Assembly (NCBI GenBank): GCA_029582165.1
Contig: CM055877.1
Coordinates: forward strand, 1,599,523-1,663,522
Origin: Portulaca oleracea
Taxonomy: Eukaryota; Streptophyta; Magnoliopsida; Caryophyllales; Portulacaceae
Length of the DNA: 64,000 nucleotides
Direction: 5' to 3'
Part shown: positions 1 to 10,519 of the stretch, one piece after another
How the letters are laid out: every line of letters begins with the position of its first letter
How positions within the stretch are numbered: the first letter of the stretch is position 1
The notes under the pieces: model-generated
What the model was told of the DNA's origin: nothing
The model's database searches: none
Seen by the model: the letters and a program-made list of their open reading frames with translations, nothing else
Made by a program: the position numbers and the translations under genes

Positions 1-148
1 GCAGGCCGCCCCTTCTCTGTTTTTACCCAATTACGTAAGCAATAATATAGCCGCAACTTTTTATAATTACGAGTGATAACACAACAGCTTTTTAATGTTT
101 TGTATTCAAGTGTGCATATGGAGCCCAAATTTCATCTTATTTTATTTA

Positions 149-486
149 GGGTTTTTGGATGTTAATATACTGAATTTTTGGGATATTTGATAATAATGCA
201 CTGAACTTTGACCTTTGATAATAATACACTGTACTTTGGGGGGTGTTGAACAATAATGCACTCAGTATGATTTTGGCAATGACTAACTTGGTGACAATCC
301 TATGTAGCGGGTGGAGGAGATAAATTGGTCCAAAAATATTTGTCTTCTCGGTCTGTCACGTAAGATTGTCACCAAGTTCATCACCGTCGAAATTGTCTCG
401 AGTGCATTATTGTTCAACACCCCCTAAAGTTCAGTGCATTATTGTCTAATACCCCAAAAGTTCAGTATATTAGCGTCCAAAATTCC
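149..486. mobile_element. Non-autonomous inverted-repeat element, MULE-like ends
   Basis: The left 110 bases (from GGGTTTTTGGATG) and the right 110 bases (ending GTCCAAAATTCC) are reverse complements containing the phrases 'aataatgcactgaac' and 'ggtgttgaacaataatgcac'. The flanking 9-mers TTTTATTTA and TTTAGTTTA match at 7 of 9 positions, which fits a decayed Mutator-type duplication. There is no coding capacity. Confidence 0.6.
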
Positions 487-508
487 TTTAGTTTATTTAT
501 TTATACAT

Positions 509-646
509 TACTCCCTCCATTTTTATTTAGCTGTCGTTTAATAAATTATGTCAAAAATTTTGACTGTCAATATTTTCATTTATATCATGATTCATCCTAC
601 AAAATTGATGTCATTAGATTCGTGATAAAAAAATACTACTAAAGTA
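509..646. mobile_element. Left half of a Stowaway-like MITE
   Basis: Starts with TACTCCCTCC and resembles the left half of the complete element at 25686-25921 (shared 'tcatcctacaaaattgatgtcattagattcgt'-type text, with small differences). It is cut at 645 by the next Stowaway element; no right half was found. Confidence 0.6.
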
Positions 647-1163
647 CTCCATCCGTTCCATATTAATTGACACTTAAACTATTTTTTATTGTTCAAAAAT
701 AATTATCACTTTTCTCACATTCTCTTAATGCCTAATTTAATTATTTAACTTTAATAATTATGTTAATTTTTTACTTTTTCATTTTAATAAAAACTACTCA
801 TACTCACATTCTCTCACTATCTACACCTTGATATCCGAAAGAACACTTTGGAAAATAGTACTACCTCCGTGCCAAAATGTTTGTCATTTGACTAAATTTT
901 GACCATTGATTACTCACAAATTACAATGAGTTACAATGTGAAATTACCGCCATTAGAAAGATGCATTAGTAAAAATTGCAATCGTGGTAATTTTATATTG
1001 TAACTCATTGTAATTTGTGAGTAATCAATAGTCAAAATTTAATCAAAGGAAAAATATTTTGGGACGGAGGTAGTACTATTCAATTATGCGGATAGTTTTT
1101 TTTAGTTAAACCTTGGTATGTGAAAGATTTTGAAATATGTCGATTAATATGGAACGGAGGGAG
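647..1163. mobile_element. Stowaway MITE, outer, interrupted by a second one
   Basis: Terminal inverted repeats CTCCATCCGTTCCATATTAAT and its complement ATTAATATGGAACGGAGGGAG are flanked by TA at 645-646 and 1164-1165, the Stowaway/Tc1-mariner target. A second Stowaway sits inside at 861-1073. Confidence 0.8.
861..1073. mobile_element. Stowaway MITE, inner
   Basis: A 213-bp element with about 85-bp near-perfect inverted arms starting CTACCTCCGTGCC and ending GGGACGGAGGTAG. It has TA duplications at 859-860 and 1074-1075 and is nested in the element at 647-1163, so it is the younger insertion. Confidence 0.85.
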
Positions 1164-1165
1164 TA

Positions 1166-1402
1166 TATGTAAGCTCTAAATACACTTGCATACATACAAA
1201 ACTTGCTCATCTATATATGCAAGTATCACCTAGCTAGCTACCTGGTGTTTTGATGTTAATGATAGTAGTTTAGTGGTGGGGCTAGGCGGCTTGCTAGGGT
1301 TTAACCCTCACTAGAGATATCTAAGTGCAACAAAAGTAAGGGGACAAGACAATCCCTTGAAGTGATATTGAACGGCAATGTTAAGAGGTTTTGATTATGA
1401 CA
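1166..1402. other. Upstream intergenic sequence without a recognised gene
   Basis: AT-rich spacer between the nested Stowaways and the foldback copy at 1471. I see no coding sequence or repeat in it. Confidence 0.4.
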
Positions 1403-1466
1403 AACAAAACACATCCATCTCCATTGTTCGGTCATTTTCTAGACACTCTCTTCATGCCTTTTTCTC
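1403..1466 (+). repeat. Left copy of a ~65-bp direct repeat flanking a foldback element
   Basis: Runs from 'aacaaaacacatc' to 'catgcctttttct' and recurs at 1841-1905 with a few mismatches. The two copies bracket the truncated foldback element at 1471-1840. This is far longer than a transposase target duplication. Confidence 0.75.
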
Positions 1467-1470
1467 TTTT

Positions 1471-1840
1471 GCGTCAAACTTTAGGAGTAAGGTTAAAACT
1501 GATATTGAAGCTATAATACACCTCTCTTATTCATGTCGAAACTAATTAGACCCTGAAATACCCAGGGTCTAAGTGGTTCCGACATGAATAAGAGAGGTGT
1601 ATTACAACTTTAATATTAGTTTTAGCCTTAGCCTTGAAAGTTTGGCGCTACTCGGGAGATAAATTCAAACATGGGAAGAAGAAAAAAAAAACCGTACACG
1701 AGCCTTTTTTTCAACCTACAAACTTTAAGGTCCCCTTTTTATTCAACCCATAAACTTTAGGATCCCAAAAATAAACAATGAAAACTAAGCGTTCAGAAAA
1801 TAAATACCCCTATAATTCAGGTCCAAAATGTAAATAACCC
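1471..1840. mobile_element. Foldback MULE-like MITE, copy 1 (left part missing)
   Basis: Contains the central hairpin of the family ('aatacacctctcttattcatgtcg' and its complement) and the full right half ending 'gtccaaaatgtaaataaccc'. The outer left ~190 bases are absent. For the family see 2354-2910. Confidence 0.75.
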
Positions 1841-1905
1841 AACAAAACACATCTATCTCCATTGTTGGGTCATTTTCTAGACACTCTCTTCATGCCTTTT
1901 TCTTT
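1841..1905 (+). repeat. Right copy of the ~65-bp flanking direct repeat
   Basis: Second copy of 1403-1466, ending in a poly-T run. It lies immediately outside the foldback element. Confidence 0.75.
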
Positions 1906-1956
1906 TTTTTTTTAAAATCAAGTTAAATAATTCCATCACTTATACATTCTCACTTC

Positions 1957-1964
1957 TATAAATA
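1957..1964 (+). promoter_or_regulatory. Probable TATA box of the first peptide-precursor gene
   Basis: TATAAATA is followed by TTTGCCACT, about 140 bp before the ATG at 2103. The paralogue has the matching TATAAATACTTGCCACT at 8605-8621, so this block is conserved between the two promoters. Confidence 0.6.
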
Positions 1965-2102
1965 TTTGCCACTAGACACACAACATACAAACCAACATCA
2001 AAAGCTAAGTACCAAAGAAAAAGAGACCACTAGCTTTTATTTTTTGAAGTTCTCTTTGCCCTTAACATATATTAATACATATATTAGACCAATTTGGGCA
2101 TC

Positions 2103-3996
2103 ATGTTTAACATATTTGCCCTTGCCATGGCCATCCTATTCCTCTCCATGCATGCATGCAGCGGGAGGCACCTTTTTTCTTTTGTTCCTTCCTCAAAGGT
2201 TTAATTCTTAATTATTCTACTCCCCCCCCCCCCCTGAATTGCACAATATGTATATGTTTCACAATGGCCATTTTACATATAAAAATATGTTTCTATAGTT
2301 AGTATCAAACCTTTTTGCTACTGTTTCTAGTAAAAGTATGATATATATTTAAAGGGTATTTTTGCATTTTGGACCCCGAATTTTAGGGGTATTTATATTC
2401 TGAACCCTTGGTTTTCAACATTAACTTTTTAGACCCTAAAGTTTGTAAGATGAATAAAAAAGGACCTTAAAGTTTGTGGGCTGAAGAAAAAGACCCCTGT
2501 CTCATTCTTTATTTTTCTCCCATGTTTGAATTTATCTCTCGATTGACGTCAAATTTCAGGACTATGGTTAAAACTAATATCGAAGCTATAATACACCTCT
2601 CTAATTCATGTCGGAGCTACTTAGACCCCTGAGTACATGGTTTTAAGCAACTCCAATATGAATAAAAGAGGATTATTATAACTTTAATATCGGTTTTAAC
2701 CTTAGTCTTGAAGTTTGATGTCAATCGAGAGAGAAATTCAAACATGGAAAGAAAAAGAAAAACGGGAAACGGGTTCTTTTTTCACCTCACAAACTTTAGG
2801 GTCATTTTTTTTTAGCCTACAAACTTTAGGGTTCAAAAAATTAAAGTTGAAAACCAATGGTCTAGAATATAAATACCCTTAAAATTTGGGGTCTAAAATG
2901 CAAAAAACCCTATATTTAAATGCTTAAAATATAAACTCCTAAACAGGGCCCACACCTTTCATTCAATACCACTAAGTAAGCTTGCCATTAAGGCAAGCCC
3001 CAATTGACCATTAATACCATTACTAATTACATTAATGTGAATATGTCATAATTAACATGCATATATATTTTGATAACTGCAGGATGTTGGCATAGCAAAG
3101 TCTCACGAAATGGAAATCAAGAACTTGTTGCCTATATACAACACAAAAGAAGCATTATTAGGTATGTTAGTCATAACTATTAACCCTAAACAATGCATCA
3201 CGCGATGAGTTAAGTGGTAATATTGAAGCACAATCTGGAATTAACCCTAACTTGTGAGCAAAGCAAAGTTGTCTAACAGTGCACTATTTTGTAGTGTGCA
3301 TGTATTCTTTTTTAATTTCTATAATTAGCTAAGCTTGAATTGAGAGGCTTGATTCCTCCATATTAATTTTGATATGAATCATTATTTTTATTTTTACATG
3401 TATGAATATTGATATATATATACTTTTGTCATGGGATGAATAACTTTTCAGGGGACAAGGCTGCCGTATCGCAGGCTACCTTCAATGAAAACCAAAGAGC
3501 TGCGGGAATGCAGGTATAAAACACATCTTGGATAACAAAACCACTTTGTAATTTTTGCCCTAAAGTTTATGAGTTGAATAAAAAAGAACCTTAAAATTTG
3601 TAGGTTGAAAAAAAGACTTGTGTACTGTTTTTTTTCTTCCCATGTTTGAATTTATCTCCCGATTAAAACTTCATGAGTAAGGTTAAATGATACTAATAAT
3701 TAAGGATATAAAAAATTAGTTAAATGGGCAAATAAATAGGAGCTGAGAAAGTATTGATCATCCTTCTAATCATAAACAAAATCACCCTAAAAAATGTTGG
3801 TTTCATGAATTTATTTTATTGCATTAAATTGTAGGACTTGAAGAGCAATGCTAGATTCATGACAGAAGCTGCCTCACAGAAGGCTAAGGAGTCTGTTCTC
3901 GGTGTTGCAAATGATGGAGATCAAGCCCTCGATGATCCAACGGTCGTGGATTACGCTCCAGCACATCATGAGACCCCAATTCACAATCGACATTAA
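2103..3996 (+). CDS. RGF/GOLVEN/CLEL-type secreted peptide precursor (copy 1), 4 exons
   Basis: Predicted exons are 2103-2198, 3083-3161, 3452-3513 and 3835-3996, all with GT-AG borders and consistent phase, giving 132 residues. Residues 1-20 are a hydrophobic signal peptide (MFNIFALAMAILFLSMHA); the middle is charged and variable. The C-terminus has DYAPAHHETPIHN at 118-130 followed by RH. It matches the 13-residue pattern of root meristem growth factor/GOLVEN peptides (RGF1 is DYSNPGHHPPRHN): the DY that tyrosylprotein sulfotransferase modifies, inner prolines, and terminal HN. In that family the processed, sulfated peptide is secreted and sensed by RGI receptor kinases. The proline sits one place earlier than in RGF1. 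Intron 1 carries a foldback MITE. The paralogue at 8718-10519 has the same exon plan, which supports the model. No transcript evidence is available, so the family call is by motif. Confidence 0.72.
2354..2910. mobile_element. Foldback MULE-like MITE, copy 2 (complete, in intron 1)
   Basis: A 557-bp element that is an inverted repeat over nearly its whole length. It starts GGGTATTTTTGCATTTTGGACC and ends GGTCTAAAATGCAAAAAACCC. A perfect 10-bp duplication TATATTTAAA flanks it at 2344-2353 and 2911-2920. Long terminal inverted repeats with 9-10-bp duplications point to Mutator-like transposase. There is no ORF. Other copies are at 1471, 9570, 11655, 12803, 29021 and 55334. Confidence 0.85.
2947..3008 (-). 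repeat. tRNA-derived SINE fragment
   Basis: The segment 'accactaagtaagcttgccattaaggcaagccccaatt' resembles the 5' (A-box) end of the SINE-like sequence at 41190-41405 on the minus strand. It is short and degenerate. Confidence 0.35.
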
Positions 3997-4980
3997 TAAA
4001 TCTCGTTGATTATTTTCCCGCTCTTTATTTTTATATGTATAAATAAAAGTAGGATAATATTTTTCATTTCCAATATTAGTAGTTAGTTAATCAACCTTTC
4101 CTGTGAATCAAATATTATCAAAATTAATTTGCTGGGCTTTCCCCCTATTTTCTGGATTCTTCAAGGTTGTGTACAAGGTTTTGCAGTGTATCATGTTGTG
4201 AATTTTGAGTAAGAAGTATGTTACGAATTGTGATGTTAGTAGCTTAAACAAACTAAAGGAATATCAATCGACATCAGTTTGTCTTTTATATATATAAGGC
4301 TCCGTTTTTTTTATGCAGTAGGTCGTGGTGCGGTACGTACCAACTTCTGATTTTCGCCTCGATGCTATTTTCTCATGCTCTATTACGTTATTTCTAGTAA
4401 TTATCCGACCTTACCTCAATTTGGGTTCCACATATAAATATTTGATTCCTTGAGGTATCGTGAATTAATGTTTATTTTGTTTGAACTTTGTTTATAAGAG
4501 GCAAACATCATTTATTGATTCATAGCACAACCACATAAGACAATTACATATTTTTCATTCCCATTCTTAAAACTTGAATCTAAAATATTAGCGGGTTGTA
4601 ACCTTTGATAATATTGTACATGTTGAGGTAGTATTCTTCAAAATATAATATATCACTTCACTTATTTGAAAGTCATGTTGGATTAAGAGATACGAGGTTC
4701 CTGACCATGCTAAGAACTAGGATAGGGAACTTTTTTTTTTGGTTTAGATCATAGTTATATTTTTCTTAATACAAATAACCATGTACAATTTCGTAAAGGT
4801 AAGAAATTTTGATTTCAAAATCATTGATTTACTTATAATGAGTGAATAACAATGTCAAAACTAAGTGGCAGAAGGGCTTCCAAGGACCCCCTATGTTTAG
4901 AGTGGTCTACAACCCCAAAGAAGTTATGCATCACCTTAAAAGTTAGAATAGCAAAACAAGTAGAAGAAAACCTCATCCTA
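3997..4980. other. Intergenic, 3' side of first peptide gene
   Basis: AT-rich sequence with the likely 3' UTR just after 3996 (an AATAAA-like 'ataaataaaag' near 4038). I recognise no further gene or element before the LTR at 4981. Confidence 0.4.
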
Positions 4981-5501
4981 TGTTAGATATAAAACATCAC
5001 CCACTTTATATAAGAAGTATTTAGGAAAACTTTAGAAGAAATATAATTATTGATAAGAGAAAAATCTAGATGTTTATCTAGATTTTCTAGTTAGCATAAT
5101 ATCTAGGATATTTACCTAGATTATTCTAGTTACTTAAATATCTAAGATATAAGTTATGAATTCTAGAAATATCCTAAGAAGTATCTAGATTCTAGGGTAT
5201 GTAAGACTTAAGAGTATGTATTGTAGGATTATGACATTTGACACAATCTCCACCGGCCATACCTTAAGGAGGTGGAGTTAATATAAATAGGGTAAGGGGT
5301 CATAGTGAGGTAGAGCATGAGTGGTGAGGCATCGCATACTCAAGAGAGTAGGAGAAGTGCCTAAAAGAGTGTTTGAGAGATCTCCCACATAATTATGTGA
5401 GTGTGTGTCTTCAAGTGTTTTTGTATGATTGTCTTGACATATTGTTTCAAAAAAAGAAGAGTATAAGTTCTAGTATACCACTTGCTCCCAACTTCTCTAC
5501 A
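4981..5501 (+). mobile_element. Copia 5' LTR
   Basis: TGTTAGATAT...CTCTACA, 521 bp, with TG/CA ends. It is followed two bases later by a primer-binding site TGGTATCAGAG complementary to initiator-Met tRNA. A 'tataaatagggt' box near 5281 is the likely promoter. No 3' LTR was found. Confidence 0.75.
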
Positions 5502-5503
5502 GA

Positions 5504-6410
5504 TGGTATCAGAGTGGGGTTTTAGGAGTCTTGTTGAGCTAGCATTCATTATTGTGCGTTCACAATCTGGGACCGAAGCACAAGGGGGATTCTGCCGGTC
5601 CATTCAGGGATTGTGATAATTGTTGGAGTTGTTGGTCTGGGACCACAAAAGTCTTAGCTAAGTGCAGAGCGCTTACCAAGTTATTACGACATATTTTTCA
5701 GGATCGGCTAGCTCGCTTGAGAAGCTCAATGGGAGCAACTATAATACTTGGTGTACACGTATGAAGTACTACTTGAAGGGGCAAGACTTATGGGAGATCG
5801 TTGGTGGCAAAGAGAAGACGACACCAACCGATTAGGATGAGAAAAAGAAATGGGAGATCAAGACAGGAAATACAATGTATATTCTCTCCATCACAATGGA
5901 AGACGAGTATCTCTATCGCATTAAAGATTGTGAGACACCCGAGGAAGCATGGAATACCTTGGCTACGTTGTTCACCAAGAAGAATAAAGCAAAGTTGCAA
6001 CAATTGGAAAACGAGCTTATGTCTATCAAGCAAAGAGACATGACGATGAGTCAATACTTTACTAAAGTTAAATCTTTAAGTGTTCAAATTGCAAAAGTAG
6101 ATCCCAAAATTGCAATAAGTGAGTCAAGGATGAGGCGAATAATTATTCATGGCTTAAGCCTCAAGTATAGCGACCATGCATGTGGCGACAACTTGGGGTT
6201 GGGCTACACATCCCTCTCTAGCTGAATTAGAGAGCCTCTTGGTGAATCAAGAAGACCTAGACAAAACAGATGTCTAAGGTTTCCATAAAGTAGGAAGACC
6301 AAGCTCTCTTTACTAGAAGGAGAGCACCTAAGAGCCAAGGTAGGGCCACATGGAGATACAATGGTATTGGAGAGCAATGGGATAGACAACCACGAGCTGG
6401 CGACAAATAT
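5504..6410 (+). pseudogene. Copia gag remnant (UBN2/Retrotran_gag type)
   Basis: After the primer-binding site at 5504 the frames read LNGSNYNTWCTRMKYYLKG, then the gag helix block (NTMYILSITMEDEYLYRIKD, EEAWNTLATLFTKKNKAKLQ), then SMSQYF/VKSL-like text. This is the usual plant Ty1-copia gag order. It has an in-frame stop near 5836 and frameshifts after 6200, and ends at about 6410 before the zinc knuckle. It is dead and 3'-truncated. Confidence 0.75.
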
Positions 6411-6447
6411 CCTTAAAGTTCGGGGTCCAAAATACAAAAAAGCCGTT
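6411..6447. repeat. Terminal fragment of the foldback MULE-like family
   Basis: 'ccttaaagttcggggtccaaaatacaaaaaa' equals the right end of the family and marks where the copia remnant is cut. Confidence 0.5.
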
Positions 6448-6454
6448 AAAGATC

Positions 6455-6690
6455 CAATGATGATTTTATACTCTAGCACACCCCCTCACATGAATGCCCT
6501 TTGAGCTCGAAACGTGGATGCTGCAAAAACTCCTTTTACCTTGTGCAAAATAAACATTGGGGACGCTGAAATTAGAACCCGAAACCTCTTATACAACGTG
6601 ACTATGATGTCTCGTGGAACCATCTCAACCAAAAACTTAAGTTGATGGTTACAATGATGATTTTACACTCTAACAATAAATTAACTTCTT
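6455..6690 (-). repeat. Dispersed SINE- or TRIM-like repeat
   Basis: Read on the minus strand it runs from 'tgttagagtgtaaaatcatc' through 'tggttgagatggttcc' (A-box-like) and 'ggtttcgggttctaatttc' (B-box-like). A related piece is at 61025-61092. I cannot decide between a tRNA-derived SINE and a small LTR element. Confidence 0.4.
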
Positions 6691-7205
6691 TCTGAATATT
6701 CACTACGTCAATTATAACCTTAATTAAAAGACTGTTATATTTCTTTCAACAAAAATCATCAAATAATGTATCTACGAAGTAGATAAATTATGACTAGAAA
6801 CTTGATGTGATGATATAATAATTATTAAAATTCTAAAAAACTCAAGAAAGTATTCTTATGCATCGTATAAAAAACTTGGTGTTTTTAACGAAATTAGGGA
6901 GGGCAGAGACAGGAAACATGGCGTTCCATGGGGGAAACAAATGGGCAGCCTTCTCCCTTCAAAAGGAAAAAAAGAAAAAGAAACATATTTTCTTTGTCTG
7001 GGATGTCCAAGTATGAAATTCTTGTATGCTTTGTATACTAGTATGCATATGGAGCCCATGCAATGTGATTTCCTCATATTTGTAATTTGAACTCCTAGTT
7101 GGGTACATCTTATTACCATGTATAAATTTGACAATATAATAGTGATTTGATTTGTGTTTGTGATATTTGCTTGCCTATTTGTTGAGCCTAGCTACTTGGG
7201 ACTTG
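6691..7205. other. Intergenic, no gene recognised
   Basis: AT-rich sequence with only short spurious reading frames. Confidence 0.4.
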
Positions 7206-7530
7206 GGAGAATGTCACGTCCTATGTTGCTAACTTGCTATACAAGTTCCTTGGCAAATACAAGGTCTCGTTCAAGATACTCGGACTCTTCCGGCGAGGTG
7301 TATGGAGGTAAAAATCTCACATATTTACAGAGAAGTAAATGCAGCAGTTGACTGGTTAGCTAAATATGGTCACTCGAATGGGTTAGCTGGACGAGGATCT
7401 CTGTTACATAATCCAAGTTTAAATAATATTTTACAGTTAGATAGGACGTGCTGATTTCTTGTGAGAAGACGTCGTTAGCCCGTTAAATTCCCTATTGCTT
7501 ACCTTTGTAAAAAAAATTAAAAAATGTTGC
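7206..7530 (+). pseudogene. 3' end of a LINE (RNase H-like C-terminus)
   Basis: One frame reads WQIQGLVQDTRTLPARCMEV, then HIYREVNAAVDWLAKYGHSN, and stops at 7453-7455. The 'HIYRE.N..ADWLAK.G' pattern is the C-terminal RNase H domain carried by plant L1-type LINEs. A 3' tail and A-rich end follow near 7510-7525. It is a 5'-truncated insertion. Confidence 0.7.
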
Positions 7531-7675
7531 TATTCAAGTTTGATTCAAATTGTATGTACATTGATTTTAAATGTCTACGTTAATTAAGATGCATGTAAGC
7601 TTTTCAACTAGATCAGATGACTATCTTGGTAAGCTCATGCATGTAGACATCCTATTAAGATAACACAAAAAGAGC

Positions 7676-7860
7676 TGGTGGGGAGATCCATGACGGGAAC
7701 CCACTTCAACCAAGGCCCATATGGTACACAAGTTAAGTGAGGTTTCATCTTAAAACCAATTGGTGTTGAGCTCAGTAGCCCAGTACTTGGCTTATATATC
7801 ATGTACTTTCCTTTTGTTTTTCCAATGTGTGACATTTTTGCTCATAGATAAATCCCAACA
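7676..7860 (-). mobile_element. Solo LTR of the TRIM family found at 54022-54736
   Basis: 185 bp, matching the 181-bp LTRs at 54022 and 54556 end to end ('ggagatcc..acgggaaccc', 'ttatatatcatg', 'aaatcccaaca'). Flanks AGAGC (7671-7675) and GGAGC (7861-7865) match at 4 of 5 bases. Confidence 0.75.
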
Positions 7861-7865
7861 GGAGC

Positions 7866-8600
7866 AATTGAGACATGAGAAGATAAATTAATTAATAATC
7901 GGCAAGTACAAATTATTTATTAAAGTCTATGAGAGCCCCAAGGGAGTTTACTTGACCCATTTCTCCAATCCAACAAATGAATTAGCAAAGGTCTACCTAT
8001 CTTGTTCTCCTCTTAACTGAGAAGTGAGAACTACAGGTGTTCATTGGGTCAAACTCGGACCAATCTAGACCTAACCATACCGGACCGAAAACCAGAATAA
8101 TAAAAATGTTGGACCAAAGATCGGACCGAAAATAATCGGTCCTAACCCAGACCAACCCGATTGACATTCAAACCGGACTTACATTAAATACACATGTCAT
8201 AAAAAGAATCCACATATTTCATTTTCGAATGTATCATATCTTTGAATAAGGAGACTCCTTTCACACACTTTCCTATCAAAATTAATTTAGTTTCATATCA
8301 TCCAAATTCAATTACTTTAGTTATTTTTATTAATTTTCCAAAAAGTATGTTTTGGTTGAGCTTTTGATAATAAATTATATGAATGGTGGGACAAGGGTTT
8401 AGCCCCCACAGGAGATTTGGTGTTATACACAAAAGGGGACAACTCCACCGTCTGAAAAAATATTGAATGGCAGTATTAAGAGGATCCATGGTGACCCCAT
8501 TCAAACATTTTCATGTCCATTTATGCCCTAAATCTCTAGGACTTATTTATTTATTTATTTAATAAAAAAATGAGAATTTCAACCTTATGTAAAGGTCTCC
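7866..8600. other. Intergenic with degenerate repeat text
   Basis: 8035-8180 has the 'gttcattgggtcaaactcggacc' style of hAT-type MITEs but no paired end could be fixed. Nothing else is recognised before the second peptide gene. Confidence 0.35.
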
Positions 8601-8604
8601 TTCC

Positions 8605-8612
8605 TATAAATA
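8605..8612 (+). promoter_or_regulatory. Probable TATA box of the second peptide-precursor gene
   Basis: TATAAATA followed by CTTGCCACT, 106 bp before the ATG at 8718 and conserved with 1957-1964. Confidence 0.6.
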
Positions 8613-8717
8613 CTTGCCACTCAGAATAGAATGCATCTCATCAATTCACATACCATTCAAAATCAAAGCTATTCACTGAGAGCCAAAAAAAAAAAAAAGA
8701 ACTTTATTTCATCGAGC

Positions 8718-10519
8718 ATGTCTTATTTGGCCCTTTTTGTAGTCTTCTTGTTCATGTCCATGCATGCATGCAATGCAAGGCACAATTTTGCGTTTGTTTC
8801 CCATGCCAAGGTTAGGGTTTTTTCCCCGTCAACAACATTTGCGTTCATTTACCTCTTTCAAAAGTATATTTTCAAAAATTTATTTGGCGTGGGTAAAATT
8901 CACGGTGAAAAAGTAGTTGGATAAAAGTTAATTTTTGGTAACTTTTGGTAACTTTTTGGTAAATTTTGGTAACTTTTGACAAATTTACGCTAATATATCA
9001 AAATTAATTTTTTTTTGGTTTTTTAACTTTGGTAATTTTGGTAAGTTTTGATAAATTTTGGTAAATTTAAGTAAAAACTGATAATTTTTGGTAAAATGAA
9101 ATTACCCATTAATTTGAAATGTGAAACTTTGTTACAGTTCCATTAGTTACAGTTCCATGCAAAATGGTAGTTTATATTGCACTGTGAATAACATGGTTGT
9201 GGGGAATTGCAGGATGTTGAAAATGCAAAGCTATTTGAAAAGGCAATCAAGGGTTTCCCTCTACCCATCACAAAAGAAACATCATTGGGTATGTAGAATT
9301 TAATTACTTTTCCTAAATTTGATTGTAACTAAAGAACATTTTCACTAGCTAGGCTAACCCTAATTGCATGGCAAAGACGATATTGATGAGCTTTTACGTA
9401 TAAAATTTACAGGAGGTGAACCTACAACAATGATGGCTACCATGGATGAAAGCCAAAGAGAAAGAGCGGAAACAAAAATGCAGGTAAACTACCAAGATAA
9501 ATATACCAGCTCAAGAATTAATTATATCGATCCACAATTCTAGATTAACATACTACGACCTTGTTTTAAGAGTTGTTTGCATTTTGGACCCTGAAGTATA
9601 GAGTAACTTATTTTTTGAACCCTTGTTTTCAAAGTTAATTTTTTGGACCTTAAAGTTTGTACGTTGAATAAAAAAGGATACTAAAGTTTGTGGGCTGAAC
9701 AAAGGCCCCTGTGCCGTTTTTCTTTTTCTTCTCATGTTTGAATTTCTCTCTTGATTGGTGTCAAACTTAAGGACTAAGGTTAAAACTGATATTGAAGTTA
9801 TAATTCACCTCTCTTATTCAAGTTAGAGCTACTTATGCCCCTAATTAAGCACCATTGGTCTAAGTAGCTCCGACATGAATAAGAGAGGTGTATTATAGTC
9901 TCAATGTAAGTTTTAACCTTAGTTTTTAAGTTTGACACCAATCGGGAGAGAAATTTATACATGGGAAGAACAAAAGAACGGGATACAAACCTTTTTTTCA
10001 TCCCACAAACTTTAAGGTCTTTTTTTTATTCAGCTCATAAACTTTGGGGTCCAAAAAATTAACGTTGAAAACCAAGAGTCTAGAAAATTAATTACCCTAT
10101 ACTTCGGGGTCCGAAATACAAAAAACCCCTTGTCTTACACAGTGTAAATCGGTCACAGCTGAACTTTGCCCACTCTTATCCAACAGTATTTCTACCGAAA
10201 CTCATTGCTTATTTCTAACTAAACTTACCCAAAACTACTCAAATCTAGCGGACCTTACTTGACCAAACTTCTACATATATTCCGAGAAAACAAAAGCCTA
10301 ATTACTGTTTGAGCTTGCGATAGTACATCACCTAAACTTGTTCCGTGCAATCTGCAGGATTTGAAGGGGAAAGCACGAAAAATGATAGAATCTGCAGCAG
10401 AAGAAACAAAGGAGGATACCCATAAAGTTGCAAAAGAAGGAGATGAACCAGTGGAAGATGCCATGGACATGGATTATCTTCAGCCACATCATGCTTCCCC
10501 TATTCACAACCTGCATTAA
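8718..10519 (+). CDS. RGF/GOLVEN/CLEL-type secreted peptide precursor (copy 2), 4 exons
   Basis: Predicted exons are 8718-8810, 9213-9288, 9413-9483 and 10358-10519 with GT-AG borders, giving 133 residues. It has a signal peptide (MSYLALFVVFLFMSMHACNA), a charged middle rich in Glu/Lys, and a C-terminal DYLQPHHASPIHN at 119-131 followed by LH. Here the proline is at position 5 of the motif, as in RGF1. The upstream residues (EPVEDAMDM) are acidic, as is common before such peptides. Exon plan, phase and exon-4 length (162 nt) match the gene at 2103-3996, so this is a tandem duplicate; the middle has diverged far more than the two ends. A foldback MITE lies in intron 3 and a 'ttttggtaa' array in intron 1. 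The ATG chosen is the first before the signal peptide. Confidence 0.72.
8928..9095 (+). repeat. Degenerate ~11-bp tandem repeat in intron 1
   Basis: About ten imperfect copies of a unit like 'ttttggtaact', interrupted by T-rich text. Confidence 0.7.
9570..10129. mobile_element. Foldback MULE-like MITE, copy 3 (in intron 3)
   Basis: 560 bp, GAGTTGTTTGCATTTTGGACC to the complement-type end GTCCGAAATACAAAAAACCCC. Flanks TTGTTTTAA (9561-9569) and TTGTCTTAC (10130-10138) match at 7 of 9 bases. Same central hairpin as copy 2. Confidence 0.8.

Noticed and set aside
8035..8180. hAT-type MITE by style of sequence
   Set aside because: Only one end-like segment; no partner end or 8-bp duplication found.
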